12,784 nt of DNA from an uncultured Saprospiraceae bacterium (lineage in GTDB: Bacteria; Bacteroidota; Bacteroidia; Chitinophagales; Saprospiraceae). The translations under genes and the position numbers were made by a program. This document shows positions 1 through 7,600 of the stretch, one piece after another (within the stretch, counting starts at the first letter, position 1; every line of letters starts with the position of its first letter). The stretch covers positions 1-12,784 of the forward strand of contig CALCSX010000264.1 in the NCBI GenBank assembly GCA_937894165.1, in the 5' to 3' direction. Under the pieces are notes generated by a model. That model saw only the letters and a list, made by a program, of their open reading frames with translations, searched no databases and was not told where the DNA came from.

Positions 1-1255
1 TCATCCTGATCTTCCTGATCTATTAGGAGATGGTAAGGTTTATAATCCAAGATCCGGAATCATATTAGCACATTCACAGGGAGGAGTCGTTTCCAGAATG
101 ATGGATAAAAATTATTCAGATGGCACTTATGAAGAGATTAGACAGAAGTATGGAGGTATAGTGACTTTTGGGACGCCAAATCAAGGAGCTCAACTTATAA
201 ATAATCAAGAAGATGTAAGAACTTTCTTACGATTATTTAGTGATGAGATGTCTGCAGGGGTAATTGAAGAATTGAAGAAAAATGATAAAATCCTAATTCG
301 CATTATATCCAAAAAATTATTAAAGTATGAATATCTTGATAAATTGAAAGATATTTTCACGAATGCTACCACTAATTATATGATTGATGTGCAATATCCA
401 CCGATAACTGAGGAGTATAAAGTTGGTGCACCTCAATTAGATGAGTTAAATACATACACACCTAATGAAACTAATTTAGTAGCTTTTTATAGTATTCGAG
501 ATACTTTAATGTATAAGGAGGGTGCAATTGTTAAGGAACTTGATGGTAAAGAGGTAAATCTAGGCACTATCCCTGTTCCTATTTCTTGGGCCACTATCAA
601 CTATTTCTTTAATGCACCATCTGGAGAAGATTACTTCAAAGCTCAGGATAATGAATATAAGGTTGCAGGGCTAGCACATCAATGGTATCTTGATTATTCT
701 AATAGAGCGAATTATCATTATGACCGCGCTGAGGAAGTTAAAGAAGATTGGGGGATATTTGGTATTGTTACACGTAAAAAGCATGAGGCTAAGGCTGATG
801 CATGGCAACGAGGTGTAACTTTTTTAAGTGGTTTTGATAAAATGTATAGAACTTTCATCGGATCAAATATTTATGTACCACAAGAAAATCCTATTAAGTA
901 TTGTGAATGTTATGTGTTAGATGTGCAACAAAATAAAATTGAAGAATTACCAACTTCAACACTATATGATGGTGGTGACTGTGAAGATCACTGGGAATAT
1001 TTAAATAGTTACACACATGAAGTTCATTGTAATACGAAATTTTTGAACGATGGATTGAAGATCGATTACAAACCTTCTGATGGTGTAGTATTATCTGAAA
1101 GCCAAATGGAAATTCCGCAGAGAACTTGGGATCCACAGCTTATTATAGGTTCAACCCATATGAGAATGAGAAATGATCATAACACTAAATTTGCTGTAGA
1201 AAGAATTTTTGATGGAGATGTTGGTGAATTTTTTGAAACAGATACAAAAGAATAA
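1..1255 (+). CDS. Lipase/esterase-like alpha/beta hydrolase, 5' end cut by window edge
   Basis: The reading frame is open from the window edge (first full codon at 2) to TAA at 1253-1255, giving 417 visible residues. The nucleophile elbow AHSQGG has its Ser codon at 74-76, followed by VTFGTPNQGAQ, a typical lipase continuation. The acid is probably the Asp of PSDGVV (codon 1079-1081) and the base the His of STHMRMRND (codon 1157-1159), so a full Ser-Asp-His triad is visible. The first Gly of the usual GxSxG is Ala, as in several lipase families. The middle of the protein (about residues 110-350) is unusual and Cys-containing (YCECYV, GGDCEDHW). Substrate is unknown; ester or lipid hydrolysis is inferred from the fold. 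The N-terminus, and thus any signal peptide, lies outside the window. A hairpin follows the stop before the first PQQ lipoprotein gene. Confidence 0.8.
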   Translation, partial: HPDLPDLLGDGKVYNPRSGIILAHSQGGVVSRMMDKNYSDGTYEEIRQKYGGIVTFGTPNQGAQLINNQEDVRTFLRLFSDEMSAGVIEELKKNDKILIRIISKKLLKYEYLDKLKDIFTNATTNYMIDVQYPPITEEYKVGAPQLDELNTYTPNETNLVAFYSIRDTLMYKEGAIVKELDGKEVNLGTIPVPISWATINYFFNAPSGEDYFKAQDNEYKVAGLAHQWYLDYSNRANYHYDRAEEVKEDWGIFGIVTRKKHEAKADAWQRGVTFLSGFDKMYRTFIGSNIYVPQENPIKYCECYVLDVQQNKIEELPTSTLYDGGDCEDHWEYLNSYTHEVHCNTKFLNDGLKIDYKPSDGVVLSESQMEIPQRTWDPQLIIGSTHMRMRNDHNTKFAVERIFDGDVGEFFETDTKE

Positions 1256-1268
1256 ATCGATAATTTTT

Positions 1269-1293
1269 GGAGGTGAAATTATATTTCACCTCC
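1269..1293. terminator. Hairpin after the lipase gene
   Basis: A perfect 11-bp inverted repeat (GGAGGTGAAAT / ATTTCACCTCC, 3-nt loop) lies 13 nt after the lipase stop and 17 nt before the next start. The 3' side on the plus strand is A-rich, not T-rich, while the 5' side has TTTTT. It is therefore not a textbook plus-strand intrinsic terminator. It may terminate weakly or protect the mRNA 3' end. The left arm includes GGAGG but is too far from the ATG at 1311 to be its ribosome site. Confidence 0.45.
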
Positions 1294-1310
1294 ATATAAA
1301 AATATTAATT

Positions 1311-2555
1311 ATGAAATATTTATCCTATATTGTCCTATTTAAAATTTCTATATTTACTATCTCCTGCTCCAAAACCACCATCACCCCCATACCTGATCCC
1401 GACCCTTGTTATGGCTGTGAAATACAAGATACCTTGTTTAAAAATATTGACACTATTTGGTCAACGGAATTGTTTGGTGAGAGCTCTATAGCAAATGACG
1501 GAATTTTTGTAGATGGGGAAAAAATAGTATTTTCCGGATCTTTTAGTTTAAGCAGCTTTGTGAGTGTTTATAATAAAAGTACAGGTATTAAATTATGGGA
1601 ACGGATGAATGATATAGAACACTATCCAAGCGCTAATTTGATTAATGGAAATTTAGTTTTACAAAATCGAACTCGTATAACTCACTTTAATACAAATTCT
1701 GAATTTCCAATTAATGATTTCCAACAGACTAACGATAAAGCATCTAATCCGTATGGAGAATTAATCGGAAATTACTATTATTATTCACGAAGAGCCTCAA
1801 ATGATACTAAATCCTGGTTAGTTAGAACAAAAATTACCGATTTCAAAAATTGGGAAACTATATATACCTTAGAACGAGGAGAGGACACCGGTGGTTCCCG
1901 CCCCCAAATCCAAAGCTACAATCTCTGGGTCCATCCTGAAACAGGTGACAGCATAATCCTTTTACAACACCGGATGGCCTTTCCTGATCGGGTAGATATA
2001 GTAGCATGGAACCATAGTAAAAAAGAAAATTTATGGCGACACGATCATATCAGTCCTATCAAGAATTCTAGCAATAAGCAAATCATGATTTTAAAGGATA
2101 GAGCCTACTTTAGTGCATCATCTGTTTTCTACTGTTTTGATATGAGATCAGGAGATATCATTTGGAAATTCGATCATCCATCTGGTATTAACTCAATGCT
2201 ATATTATAGTCCTGTTTATGCAGAAAATGAAAATGCAATTATCCTGAAGGATGATGCTGATCGATTGATCTCATTCGATGCAGATACAGGTGAAATTAAT
2301 TGGAACTTTACTAATCGTGGCGCATCTTCAGTTGGTGCCGGCTCCCCTGTTTATCATAATGGAGTCGTTTATTATTGCATGGCCGGAAGACTATATGCCG
2401 TAGTGGCAGCGACAGGGAAAGTTCTTTTAAGGGAATCATCAAGTATAGAAATTTATAATTTCAGAGGAGAATTAGCGGTAGATCGCGAAAATGATATTCT
2501 GTACGCCATGGACGGCAGGAGGATTTACGCGATCAAGACCTTGGAACCCAATTAA
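1311..2555 (+). CDS. PQQ-like beta-propeller lipoprotein, paralog 1
   Basis: A 414-residue predicted lipoprotein. The ATG at 1311 is chosen over upstream in-frame starts because it begins the signal peptide (KYLSYIVLFKISIFTIS) with Cys19 as the probable lipidated residue; the lipobox is loose (TISC). A short linker with CYGC (Cys33, Cys36) precedes the conserved DTLFKNIDT. PQQ-type blades, recognised by xxD/NxxTGxxxW patterns, lie near residues 86-97, 275-286, 321-332 and 363-374, with a last strand at 398-410. This resembles BamB-like or PQQ-binding-like propellers used as scaffolds. The conserved core GGSRPQIQSYNLWVHPETGD is shared by all three paralogs. No quinoprotein catalytic residues are recognised, so a scaffold or binding role is more likely than dehydrogenase activity. 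It is first of three tandem copies and ends in a strong terminator at 2569. Confidence 0.85.
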   Translation: MKYLSYIVLFKISIFTISCSKTTITPIPDPDPCYGCEIQDTLFKNIDTIWSTELFGESSIANDGIFVDGEKIVFSGSFSLSSFVSVYNKSTGIKLWERMNDIEHYPSANLINGNLVLQNRTRITHFNTNSEFPINDFQQTNDKASNPYGELIGNYYYYSRRASNDTKSWLVRTKITDFKNWETIYTLERGEDTGGSRPQIQSYNLWVHPETGDSIILLQHRMAFPDRVDIVAWNHSKKENLWRHDHISPIKNSSNKQIMILKDRAYFSASSVFYCFDMRSGDIIWKFDHPSGINSMLYYSPVYAENENAIILKDDADRLISFDADTGEINWNFTNRGASSVGAGSPVYHNGVVYYCMAGRLYAVVAATGKVLLRESSSIEIYNFRGELAVDRENDILYAMDGRRIYAIKTLEPN

Positions 2556-2568
2556 CTTCATCTTGAGT

Positions 2569-2605
2569 ATGGTCAATGTAGCTAATTAACATTGACCATA
2601 TTTTT
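2569..2605 (+). terminator. Intrinsic terminator of paralog 1
   Basis: An 11-bp perfect stem (ATGGTCAATGT / ACATTGACCAT, 9-nt loop) is followed by ATTTTT. It begins 14 nt after the stop. It is repeated exactly at 3975-4011. Confidence 0.85.
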
Positions 2606-2680
2606 ACTAGGAAATGAGATCATCATAAAATTTCTCCACCAAAATCAGTAAACCCCCTGTCCCAAATCCAAAAAATAGTT

Positions 2681-2688
2681 TATATTAG
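2681..2688 (+). promoter_or_regulatory. Possible -7 promoter box of paralog 2
   Basis: TATATTAG is one base off the Bacteroidota -7 consensus TAnnTTTG and lies 28 nt before the ATG at 2717. No clear TTTG was found about 20 nt upstream. Support is the exact repetition before paralog 3 and the same octamer at other sites in the window. Confidence 0.35.
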
Positions 2689-2716
2689 TGTTAATGAATT
2701 GTAAAAATTGACACAC

Positions 2717-3961
2717 ATGAATACACAGTACTACCTTTTTATTGGCATCCTGTTGATCCTATTGAATTCTTGTTCTAAGACGACTGTCATAGATTTACCC
2801 GACCAAGAAATCCCTTGTGTTTTTTGCCCACCGGACACCCTGTTTAAGAATATTGATACTTTGTGGACAGCAAAACCGACAGCCGGAAATAGTTTTTATG
2901 ATAAAGGTATTTTCTCCGAGGGTGACATGGTGATTGTAACCGGCTCGACAAATACTTTCACTTTCGTAAATGCTTATAGTAAATCAACAGGGATTTTAAT
3001 GTGGGAAAGAAAGTTCTCACAGAGATACTTTTCAAGTGCGGTTCTCGAAAATGGTAACCTAGTGCTGCAAAGCTGGAAGGATATATTGCTCATAGAGGTG
3101 CAGTCCGGTACGGTGATCCATGATTATAAGCAAGCTGTGGATAATGTTGCCCATACATTTGGTCAATTACTAGGGAACTACTACTACTATACACGAGTAA
3201 ATAATAATGAAAGTAAGGCTTGGTTGGTAAGATCCCATATCTCGGACTTTTCCCAATGGGAAACAGTTTATGAACTCAATAGGGGGGAAGAAACCGGAGG
3301 CTCAAGACCCAACATCGAAAGTTACAACCTTTGGATTCATCCTGAAACTAATGACAGCATTATCTTATTCCAACATCGAATGGCATTTCCTGATAGGGTT
3401 GATATCGTCGCATGGAATCATAGAAAGAAGAATATTTTATGGAGACATAATCACATAAGTCCCATCAGGAATTCTAGCTATAAACAAATCATGATTCTTA
3501 AAGATAAAGCATACTTCAGTGCCTCCTCCGTTTTCTATTGTTTCGATATGAGGACCGGTGAAATTATCTGGAAGTTTGATCATCCATCCGGTATTAACTC
3601 AATGCTGTATTACAGTCCTGTATATGCAGAAAGTGAAAATGCTATCATTTTGAAAGACGATGGAGATATGTTATTTTCATTTGATGCGGATACGGGTGAA
3701 GTCAATTGGAGTTTTAATAATAGGGGGGCATCTTCGGTTTCTGCCGGTTCTCCTGTTTATCATAATGGTGTCGTATATTATTGTACCGCCGGAAAATTGT
3801 TCGCTGTGGTTGCGGCGACAGGAAAAGTTCTATTAAGGGAATCTTCAAGTATTGATATTTACAATTTCAGAGGAGATTTGGCATTGGATCGCGATAATGA
3901 TATCCTCTACGCCATGGATGGCAGGAGGATTTACGCCATCAAGACCCTGGAACCTAATTAA
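2717..3961 (+). CDS. PQQ-like beta-propeller lipoprotein, paralog 2
   Basis: A 414-residue predicted lipoprotein, collinear with paralog 1 without net length change. ATG at 2717 is preferred to the TTG three codons upstream because the signal peptide then matches the paralog; Cys19 follows LLILLNS, a good lipobox. CVFC (Cys34, Cys37) and DTLFKNIDTLW follow. Blade motifs are AYSKSTGILMWE, CFDMRTGEIIWK, SFDADTGEVNWS and AVVAATGKVLLR. By hand count residues 194-414 are about 87% identical to paralog 1 but residues 19-193 only about 45%, and several N-terminal blocks (GIFSEG, TFGQLLG, RSH-SDF) resemble paralog 3 more. The gene is probably transcribed alone, with a promoter-like box before it and a terminator after it. 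Its ligand or partner cannot be read from the sequence. Confidence 0.85.
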   Translation: MNTQYYLFIGILLILLNSCSKTTVIDLPDQEIPCVFCPPDTLFKNIDTLWTAKPTAGNSFYDKGIFSEGDMVIVTGSTNTFTFVNAYSKSTGILMWERKFSQRYFSSAVLENGNLVLQSWKDILLIEVQSGTVIHDYKQAVDNVAHTFGQLLGNYYYYTRVNNNESKAWLVRSHISDFSQWETVYELNRGEETGGSRPNIESYNLWIHPETNDSIILFQHRMAFPDRVDIVAWNHRKKNILWRHNHISPIRNSSYKQIMILKDKAYFSASSVFYCFDMRTGEIIWKFDHPSGINSMLYYSPVYAESENAIILKDDGDMLFSFDADTGEVNWSFNNRGASSVSAGSPVYHNGVVYYCTAGKLFAVVAATGKVLLRESSSIDIYNFRGDLALDRDNDILYAMDGRRIYAIKTLEPN

Positions 3962-3974
3962 TTTCATCTTGAGT

Positions 3975-4011
3975 ATGGTCAATGTAGCTAATTAACATTG
4001 ACCATATTTTT
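3975..4011 (+). terminator. Intrinsic terminator of paralog 2
   Basis: Identical to 2569-2605: an 11-bp stem with a 9-nt loop followed by a T-run, 14 nt after the stop codon. Confidence 0.85.
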
Positions 4012-4086
4012 ACTAGGAAATGAGATCATCATAAAATTTCTCCACCAAAATCAGTAAACCCCCTGTCCCAAATCCTAAAAATAGTT

Positions 4087-4094
4087 TATATTAG
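4087..4094 (+). promoter_or_regulatory. Possible -7 promoter box of paralog 3
   Basis: TATATTAG lies inside spacer copy 2, 26 nt before the ATG at 4121, in the same context as 2681-2688. No convincing -33 element was seen. Confidence 0.35.
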
Positions 4095-4120
4095 TGTTAA
4101 TAATTTGTAAATACTGGCCT

Positions 4121-5350
4121 ATGAAACTCGGAAATTATCTCATTATATTTATTCTGGTTCTAATACTGCACTCTTGCTCTCAGTCTACATATATTGATGT
4201 ACCCCGGGAGGAGCCATGTCCTATCTGTGAAGCTGATACACTATTCAGGAACATTGATAGTCTGTGGACGGCAGATTTGGTAAGTCAATATGGAGTCAGT
4301 TTCAAAGGGATTTTTTCGGAAGGAAATAATGTGATTATTACAGGTGCTCAGGATTATCACTCCTTTGTGTATGCCTTCGATAAAATCACCGGGGAGAGAG
4401 TATGGGATCTGAAGATTGACCACAACTACTTTGCGAGTGCAGTTCATAATAACGGAAATCTCGTTCTGCAGAGTTATAAGAGAGTGGTATTGGTAGATGT
4501 GATAAACGGAAGAGTAGTTCATGATTATACGCAGGAGAGCAATAAAGCCGGTAATACATTTGGACAGTTGCTGGGAGATCATTATTATTATACCCGAAGT
4601 ACTCTAGATGAAGGGAAGTCATGGGTTGTAAGATCTCACGTCTCAGACTTTCAAAATTGGGAGGCTATATATTTCCTCAAAATTGGAGAAGACACCGGTG
4701 GTTCCCGACCTAATATTCAGAGTTACAACCTTTGGGTGGATCCGGAGACAGGAGACAGCATCATAGTTATGCAGCATAGAATGGCTTTCGAGAATAGGGT
4801 TGATTTGTTGGCATGGAATTTGACAAAGAAAAAATTGATTTGGAAGCACGACAGAATTAGCCCGAGTGGAAACTCTGCCAACGCACAAATTAAAATATTT
4901 AATGGAAAGGCTTATTTCTGCGCCGATACAATTATGTATTGCATGGATATTAAAACCGGAAATATTCTTTGGTTTCACCGGGAAGGCGGTATTATGTTTA
5001 ACGACCCCATTTACGCTGAGAAGGAGGGCGCTATCATATTAAAACTTACCAGGGATAAAGTCATATCATTCGACGAATCTACCGGAAACATTTTATGGGA
5101 GTCGAATAGTCTGGGACATACTTCAGTGGATGCAGGTCAAGCTGTCTATCACAACAGTATAATTTATTTATGTACTTCCCATAGATTACATGCCATGAGT
5201 GCCATTACCGGTAAATTGCTGGTGAAAGAAAAGTCAAGTATTTATGGCTCTCTCGGATTCACAGGAGAGGTAGCTATCGACCATGAGCGCGGCATACTCT
5301 TTGCATCCGATAACAAAAAGATCTTTGCGATAAAGACTTTGGAACCCTGA
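4121..5350 (+). CDS. PQQ-like beta-propeller lipoprotein, paralog 3
   Basis: A 409-residue predicted lipoprotein. ATG at 4121 starts MKLGNYLIIFILVLILHSC, a signal peptide with lipobox LHSC; upstream in-frame alternatives would bury it. The CPIC pair and DTLFRNIDSLW match the other paralogs, as do GEDTGGSRPNIQSYNLWV and the blade motifs AFDKITGERVWD, CMDIKTGNILWF, SFDESTGNILWE and AMSAITGKLLVK. Divergence from the others is spread over the whole length, so it is the oldest or least homogenised copy. It ends in the shared AIKTLEP. No terminator copy follows; only 32 nt separate it from the convergent beta-barrel gene. Confidence 0.85.
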   Translation: MKLGNYLIIFILVLILHSCSQSTYIDVPREEPCPICEADTLFRNIDSLWTADLVSQYGVSFKGIFSEGNNVIITGAQDYHSFVYAFDKITGERVWDLKIDHNYFASAVHNNGNLVLQSYKRVVLVDVINGRVVHDYTQESNKAGNTFGQLLGDHYYYTRSTLDEGKSWVVRSHVSDFQNWEAIYFLKIGEDTGGSRPNIQSYNLWVDPETGDSIIVMQHRMAFENRVDLLAWNLTKKKLIWKHDRISPSGNSANAQIKIFNGKAYFCADTIMYCMDIKTGNILWFHREGGIMFNDPIYAEKEGAIILKLTRDKVISFDESTGNILWESNSLGHTSVDAGQAVYHNSIIYLCTSHRLHAMSAITGKLLVKEKSSIYGSLGFTGEVAIDHERGILFASDNKKIFAIKTLEP

Positions 5351-5382
5351 ATGGGTTGAAAAATGATTCTAAAAAAATCCTG

Positions 5383-6090
5383 CTATTGACCTAATAAAAT
5401 CCCAATACTAGCTCCTAGAATCCAACCCCGATATCCAATTGTAGGAAAATCAAAAGTTTCATAATAGCCTGTTCTTCCACCGGTGGCGTATGATTCAAAA
5501 TAGGTAAAGTCCAAAGCTCCTATGATGGATTTTGATAATTTAACTTCATAGCCCACACTTGCTTTCATCATAACGCCTATGCCGGGAGGACCTGAAAAAG
5601 TTAGATTGCGGGAAATTTCCGGCCAGGGAGTCCAATCTAATTCAAGTATTCTTACTGTATTTGTTATTTGATTGTTGTAATTATAACTTGCACCCACCCC
5701 AACATTAAAATACAGACCTACTTTTGGCAGATGAATCTCAGGACAAATGAGGAAGTAAACAGAATTCCGCTGAAAATTACCATGCATTTCCTCGGATAAT
5801 ATCTCAAAATTTATATCCTCCTCGTAGTATCTAATTCGATTGTATTCCGATAAAAATCCCGTTTCTATACCAAATTTAAAGAAAGAAGTAATAGGTTTTT
5901 TAATCACTAAGGCTAAGTTGGGTTGGACATCTTGTGCATCCTCTCCGGAATAATGTTCATCTTCTATTCCAATATTAGAATAACCAATTCCAATTTTTAA
6001 AGAAATCGATAAGCTATCCTGTGCAATAAGTCCGGGCAAGTAGAAAAAAGAAGTGATTGTAAGGAAAAATAAGGGTTTTAGTATTTTCAT
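5383..6090 (-). CDS. Outer-membrane beta-barrel protein (porin-family-like)
   Basis: A 235-residue protein. The start at 6090 opens a clear Sec signal peptide (KILKPLFFLTITSFFYLPGLIA, cleavage probably before QDS). The remainder alternates polar and hydrophobic/aromatic residues in short strands rich in Gly, Tyr and Phe (SLKIGIGYSNIG, FKFGIETGFLSEY, GLYFNVGVGASYNYN, GVMMKASVGYEV, ALDFTYFESYATGG), typical of small 8-stranded barrels of the OmpW/OprF-like group. The last strand, WILGASIGILLG, ends the protein almost exactly, as expected for a barrel. There is no peptidoglycan-binding domain. It is convergent with the PQQ lipoprotein genes. Function beyond outer-membrane location cannot be read. 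Confidence 0.8.
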   Translation of the reverse strand: MKILKPLFFLTITSFFYLPGLIAQDSLSISLKIGIGYSNIGIEDEHYSGEDAQDVQPNLALVIKKPITSFFKFGIETGFLSEYNRIRYYEEDINFEILSEEMHGNFQRNSVYFLICPEIHLPKVGLYFNVGVGASYNYNNQITNTVRILELDWTPWPEISRNLTFSGPPGIGVMMKASVGYEVKLSKSIIGALDFTYFESYATGGRTGYYETFDFPTIGYRGWILGASIGILLGQ

Positions 6091-6349
6091 TATTGCAATT
6101 TAAGGAAGAGGGAGGGTTTTGGATTAAATAATTTTTATTCAAGTAAAAAAAATTGAGGCAGGTATGCCTTTTAATTATTTTTCATTATTTGAATAATCGA
6201 CGCAATATTAAGGTATAATCACAATAGGTTTTTTGCAGATATCGATATTTGATACATATTTATTTTATATTAATTTTAGCTGGTATTCTGTTAGATTGTA
6301 TGGAAATAATATGAAGATTAAATTTGGCAAACTTGCCGTGCTGGCCGTG

Positions 6350-6520
6350 CTGGCGCAAGTTTGTAACTTGTGCCTTGTGGTCAATTTTTATCAAGCCATT
6401 TTATTTCTAATTATTGCTCTATCTGTATTCATGATTCCCATCACAAATGCTGGCGCAAGTTTGCAACTTGTGCCCCAGAGGATCCTCAAAACAATCCCGG
6501 AGCAAGTTTGTAAATGTGCC
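6350..6520 (-). repeat. REP-like palindromes left of the transposase
   Basis: Copies at 6350-6374 and 6450-6474 share GCGCAAGTTTG(T/C)AACTTGTGCC; a degenerate copy is at 6500-6520. The core is a hairpin with 6-bp arms CAAGTT and AACTTG around 3 nt, extended by a mismatch and two more pairs. They read as the reverse complement of the right-hand copies. A related GGCAAACTTGCC lies at about 6326-6337. The open frame that crosses these repeats at 6233-6526 is not considered a gene. Confidence 0.85.
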
Positions 6521-6550
6521 TTCTAAAAACTATCAAGTTATTTATATACT

Positions 6551-7189
6551 TTAATAATTAAACACGTATCCTTCCAAAGTCCCGGGTCTTTCTATTAAAA
6601 CGACATCCAATTTGCTTTTATAAATTGAAGTTGAAGTATTTAATTTGCGGACAGAAAATTTCGAATTGCTGGCTTCTGTGTAGTCTCTAGCGCTACAATA
6701 AATGTAATGTTCCGACTCGTCAACTAATCCGGAGACCACAGGATTAGCATGAATATAATCTATTTTTTGGAATAACAATAAAGGACTAAAAAGCTCGATA
6801 GGGTGATTGTCTTGTTGCCAAAACTGGAAATTTTGATTATTTGAATTTTTCATTCCCGCTTTCTGAAAGTAATCCAACAGCCATTCCTTCCTGCTTTCCT
6901 GAAAATTATTTTGGATAGATTCAATTATCTTTTTGGAGGTATATTTTTTTAAATCTCTTATAATATCTGAGTGGCTGTATTCCCCAATTCTAGAAAAAAT
7001 GAGATGAACATGATTCGACATGATACACCATGCATGAAGTCGCATTCCTTTAAATTCTTGACAATACCTAACACTTTCACAAAAAATATCTTTGTACAAA
7101 CTTCTAGTAAATACATCAACCCATCCTACAGTCGCAAAACTTACAAAGTAAATGCCTTCCGGATTAGAAAATTTATATTTCGTACTCAA
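6551..7189 (-). CDS. REP-associated tyrosine transposase (RAYT, Y1_Tnp / IS200-like)
   Basis: A 212-residue HUH-superfamily transposase that probably nicks and joins single-stranded REP hairpins through a tyrosine. The metal-binding pair is HVH (His60, His62) within CIMSNHVHLIF; the likely nucleophile is Tyr83 in DLKKYTSKK. The family block DYIHANPVVSGLV (about 144-156) and CSARDY (165-170) are also present. The N-terminus KYKFSNPEGIYFVSFATVGW is typical of the Bacteroidota branch. The start is a TTG at 7187-7189; no ATG exists between the upstream stop and this codon, and the next Met is too far in. The frame is intact with all key residues, so it may be active. Its flanking inverted repeats are the expected substrate. 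Confidence 0.9.
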   Translation of the reverse strand: MSTKYKFSNPEGIYFVSFATVGWVDVFTRSLYKDIFCESVRYCQEFKGMRLHAWCIMSNHVHLIFSRIGEYSHSDIIRDLKKYTSKKIIESIQNNFQESRKEWLLDYFQKAGMKNSNNQNFQFWQQDNHPIELFSPLLLFQKIDYIHANPVVSGLVDESEHYIYCSARDYTEASNSKFSVRKLNTSTSIYKSKLDVVLIERPGTLEGYVFNY

Positions 7190-7270
7190 TATTATAGAAA
7201 ATTTAGAATCTACAGTTTAGGTCTTATTTAATTCTCTAAAATAAACTATATTTTTTAAATTCTTTAACAT

Positions 7271-7422
7271 ATTTACAAACTTGCTCTAGCAGTTTAAAAT
7301 AAGGGGTTTATTAAAAGCACAAGTTAAAAACTTGCGCTAGCAGTATCCTATAAAAGTGAATGAGGAGCACAAGTTACAAACTTGCGCTAGCAGTGCACAA
7401 GTTACAAACTTGCGCTAGCAGT
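7271..7422 (+). repeat. REP-like palindromes right of the transposase, with an exact tandem pair
   Basis: Copies are at 7271-7293 (degenerate start), 7317-7344, 7367-7394 and 7395-7422. The last two are identical 28-mers joined with no spacer. Each has the CAAGTT-ACA-AACTTG hairpin followed by a conserved CGCTAGCAGT tail; the left-hand copies lack this tail in full. Loop sequence varies slightly (AAA in the 7317 copy). Confidence 0.9.
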
Positions 7423-7596
7423 GTTCCAATAAACAACAGAGTGCTCAACAACGTAGTGCTAAACAGTGAAACGATAAACCGCTAAAGGTTTAGAGGGTTT
7501 AGAGAGTTTAGAGGGTTTAGAAGAATGTTCCACTAAACAACAAAAGTGCTAAACTGCGTAGCTTATAAACCGCGAAGCAATAAACACCGCAGGTAT
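7422..7596. repeat. Degenerate short-repeat stretch between RAYT module and FGE-like gene
   Basis: No gene is seen here. Two related blocks start at 7422 (TGTTCCAATAAACAACAGAG...) and 7526 (TGTTCCACTAAACAACAAAA...) and continue similarly with GTGCT, AAAC and ATAAACCGC. Between them are four tandem 9-mers of GTTTAGAGG type (7488-7496, 7497-7505, 7506-7514, 7515-7523). Such low-information repeats are probably slippage products near the REP cluster. Confidence 0.7.
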
Positions 7597-7600
7597 AAAT

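Larger units (their letters stand above)
2556..2695. repeat. Duplicated intergenic unit, copy 1
   Basis: This 140-nt spacer segment starts right after the stop of paralog 1. It matches 3962-4101 without gaps, with 2 substitutions by my count (first base; A to T in the A-run near 2669). It holds an intrinsic terminator (2569-2605), a central stretch without recognised motif, and the promoter-like TATATTAG at 2681-2688. Similarity to the other copy stops just before the next start codon. Confidence 0.95.
3962..4101. repeat. Duplicated intergenic unit, copy 2
   Basis: Second copy of the 140-nt unit at 2556-2695 (138 of 140 identical by my count), again starting exactly after a stop codon. No copy follows paralog 3 and none precedes paralog 1, which fits a duplication unit of gene plus downstream spacer. 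Confidence 0.95.
6350..7422 (-). mobile_element. REP/RAYT module
   Basis: A transposase gene of the REP-associated tyrosine transposase type (6551-7189) is flanked by palindromic repeats of one family. Three copies lie to the left in one orientation (6350-6374, 6450-6474, degenerate 6500-6520) and four to the right in the opposite orientation (7271-7293, 7317-7344, 7367-7394, 7395-7422). This matches the known arrangement in which RAYTs sit among the REPs they are thought to process. The outer limits given are those of the repeats; no target-site duplication was identified. Confidence 0.7.

Noticed and set aside
894..1136. 80-codon minus-strand frame
   Set aside because: Antisense to the lipase gene whose catalytic Asp lies in the same stretch.
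4241..4978. Three minus-strand frames within the third lipoprotein gene
   Set aside because: They are antisense to a well-supported gene with paralogs on the plus strand.
6233..6526. 97-codon open frame on the plus strand
   Set aside because: It runs through three REP palindromes, its repeated words come from those repeats, and it has no recognisable domain. It is an accidental frame.
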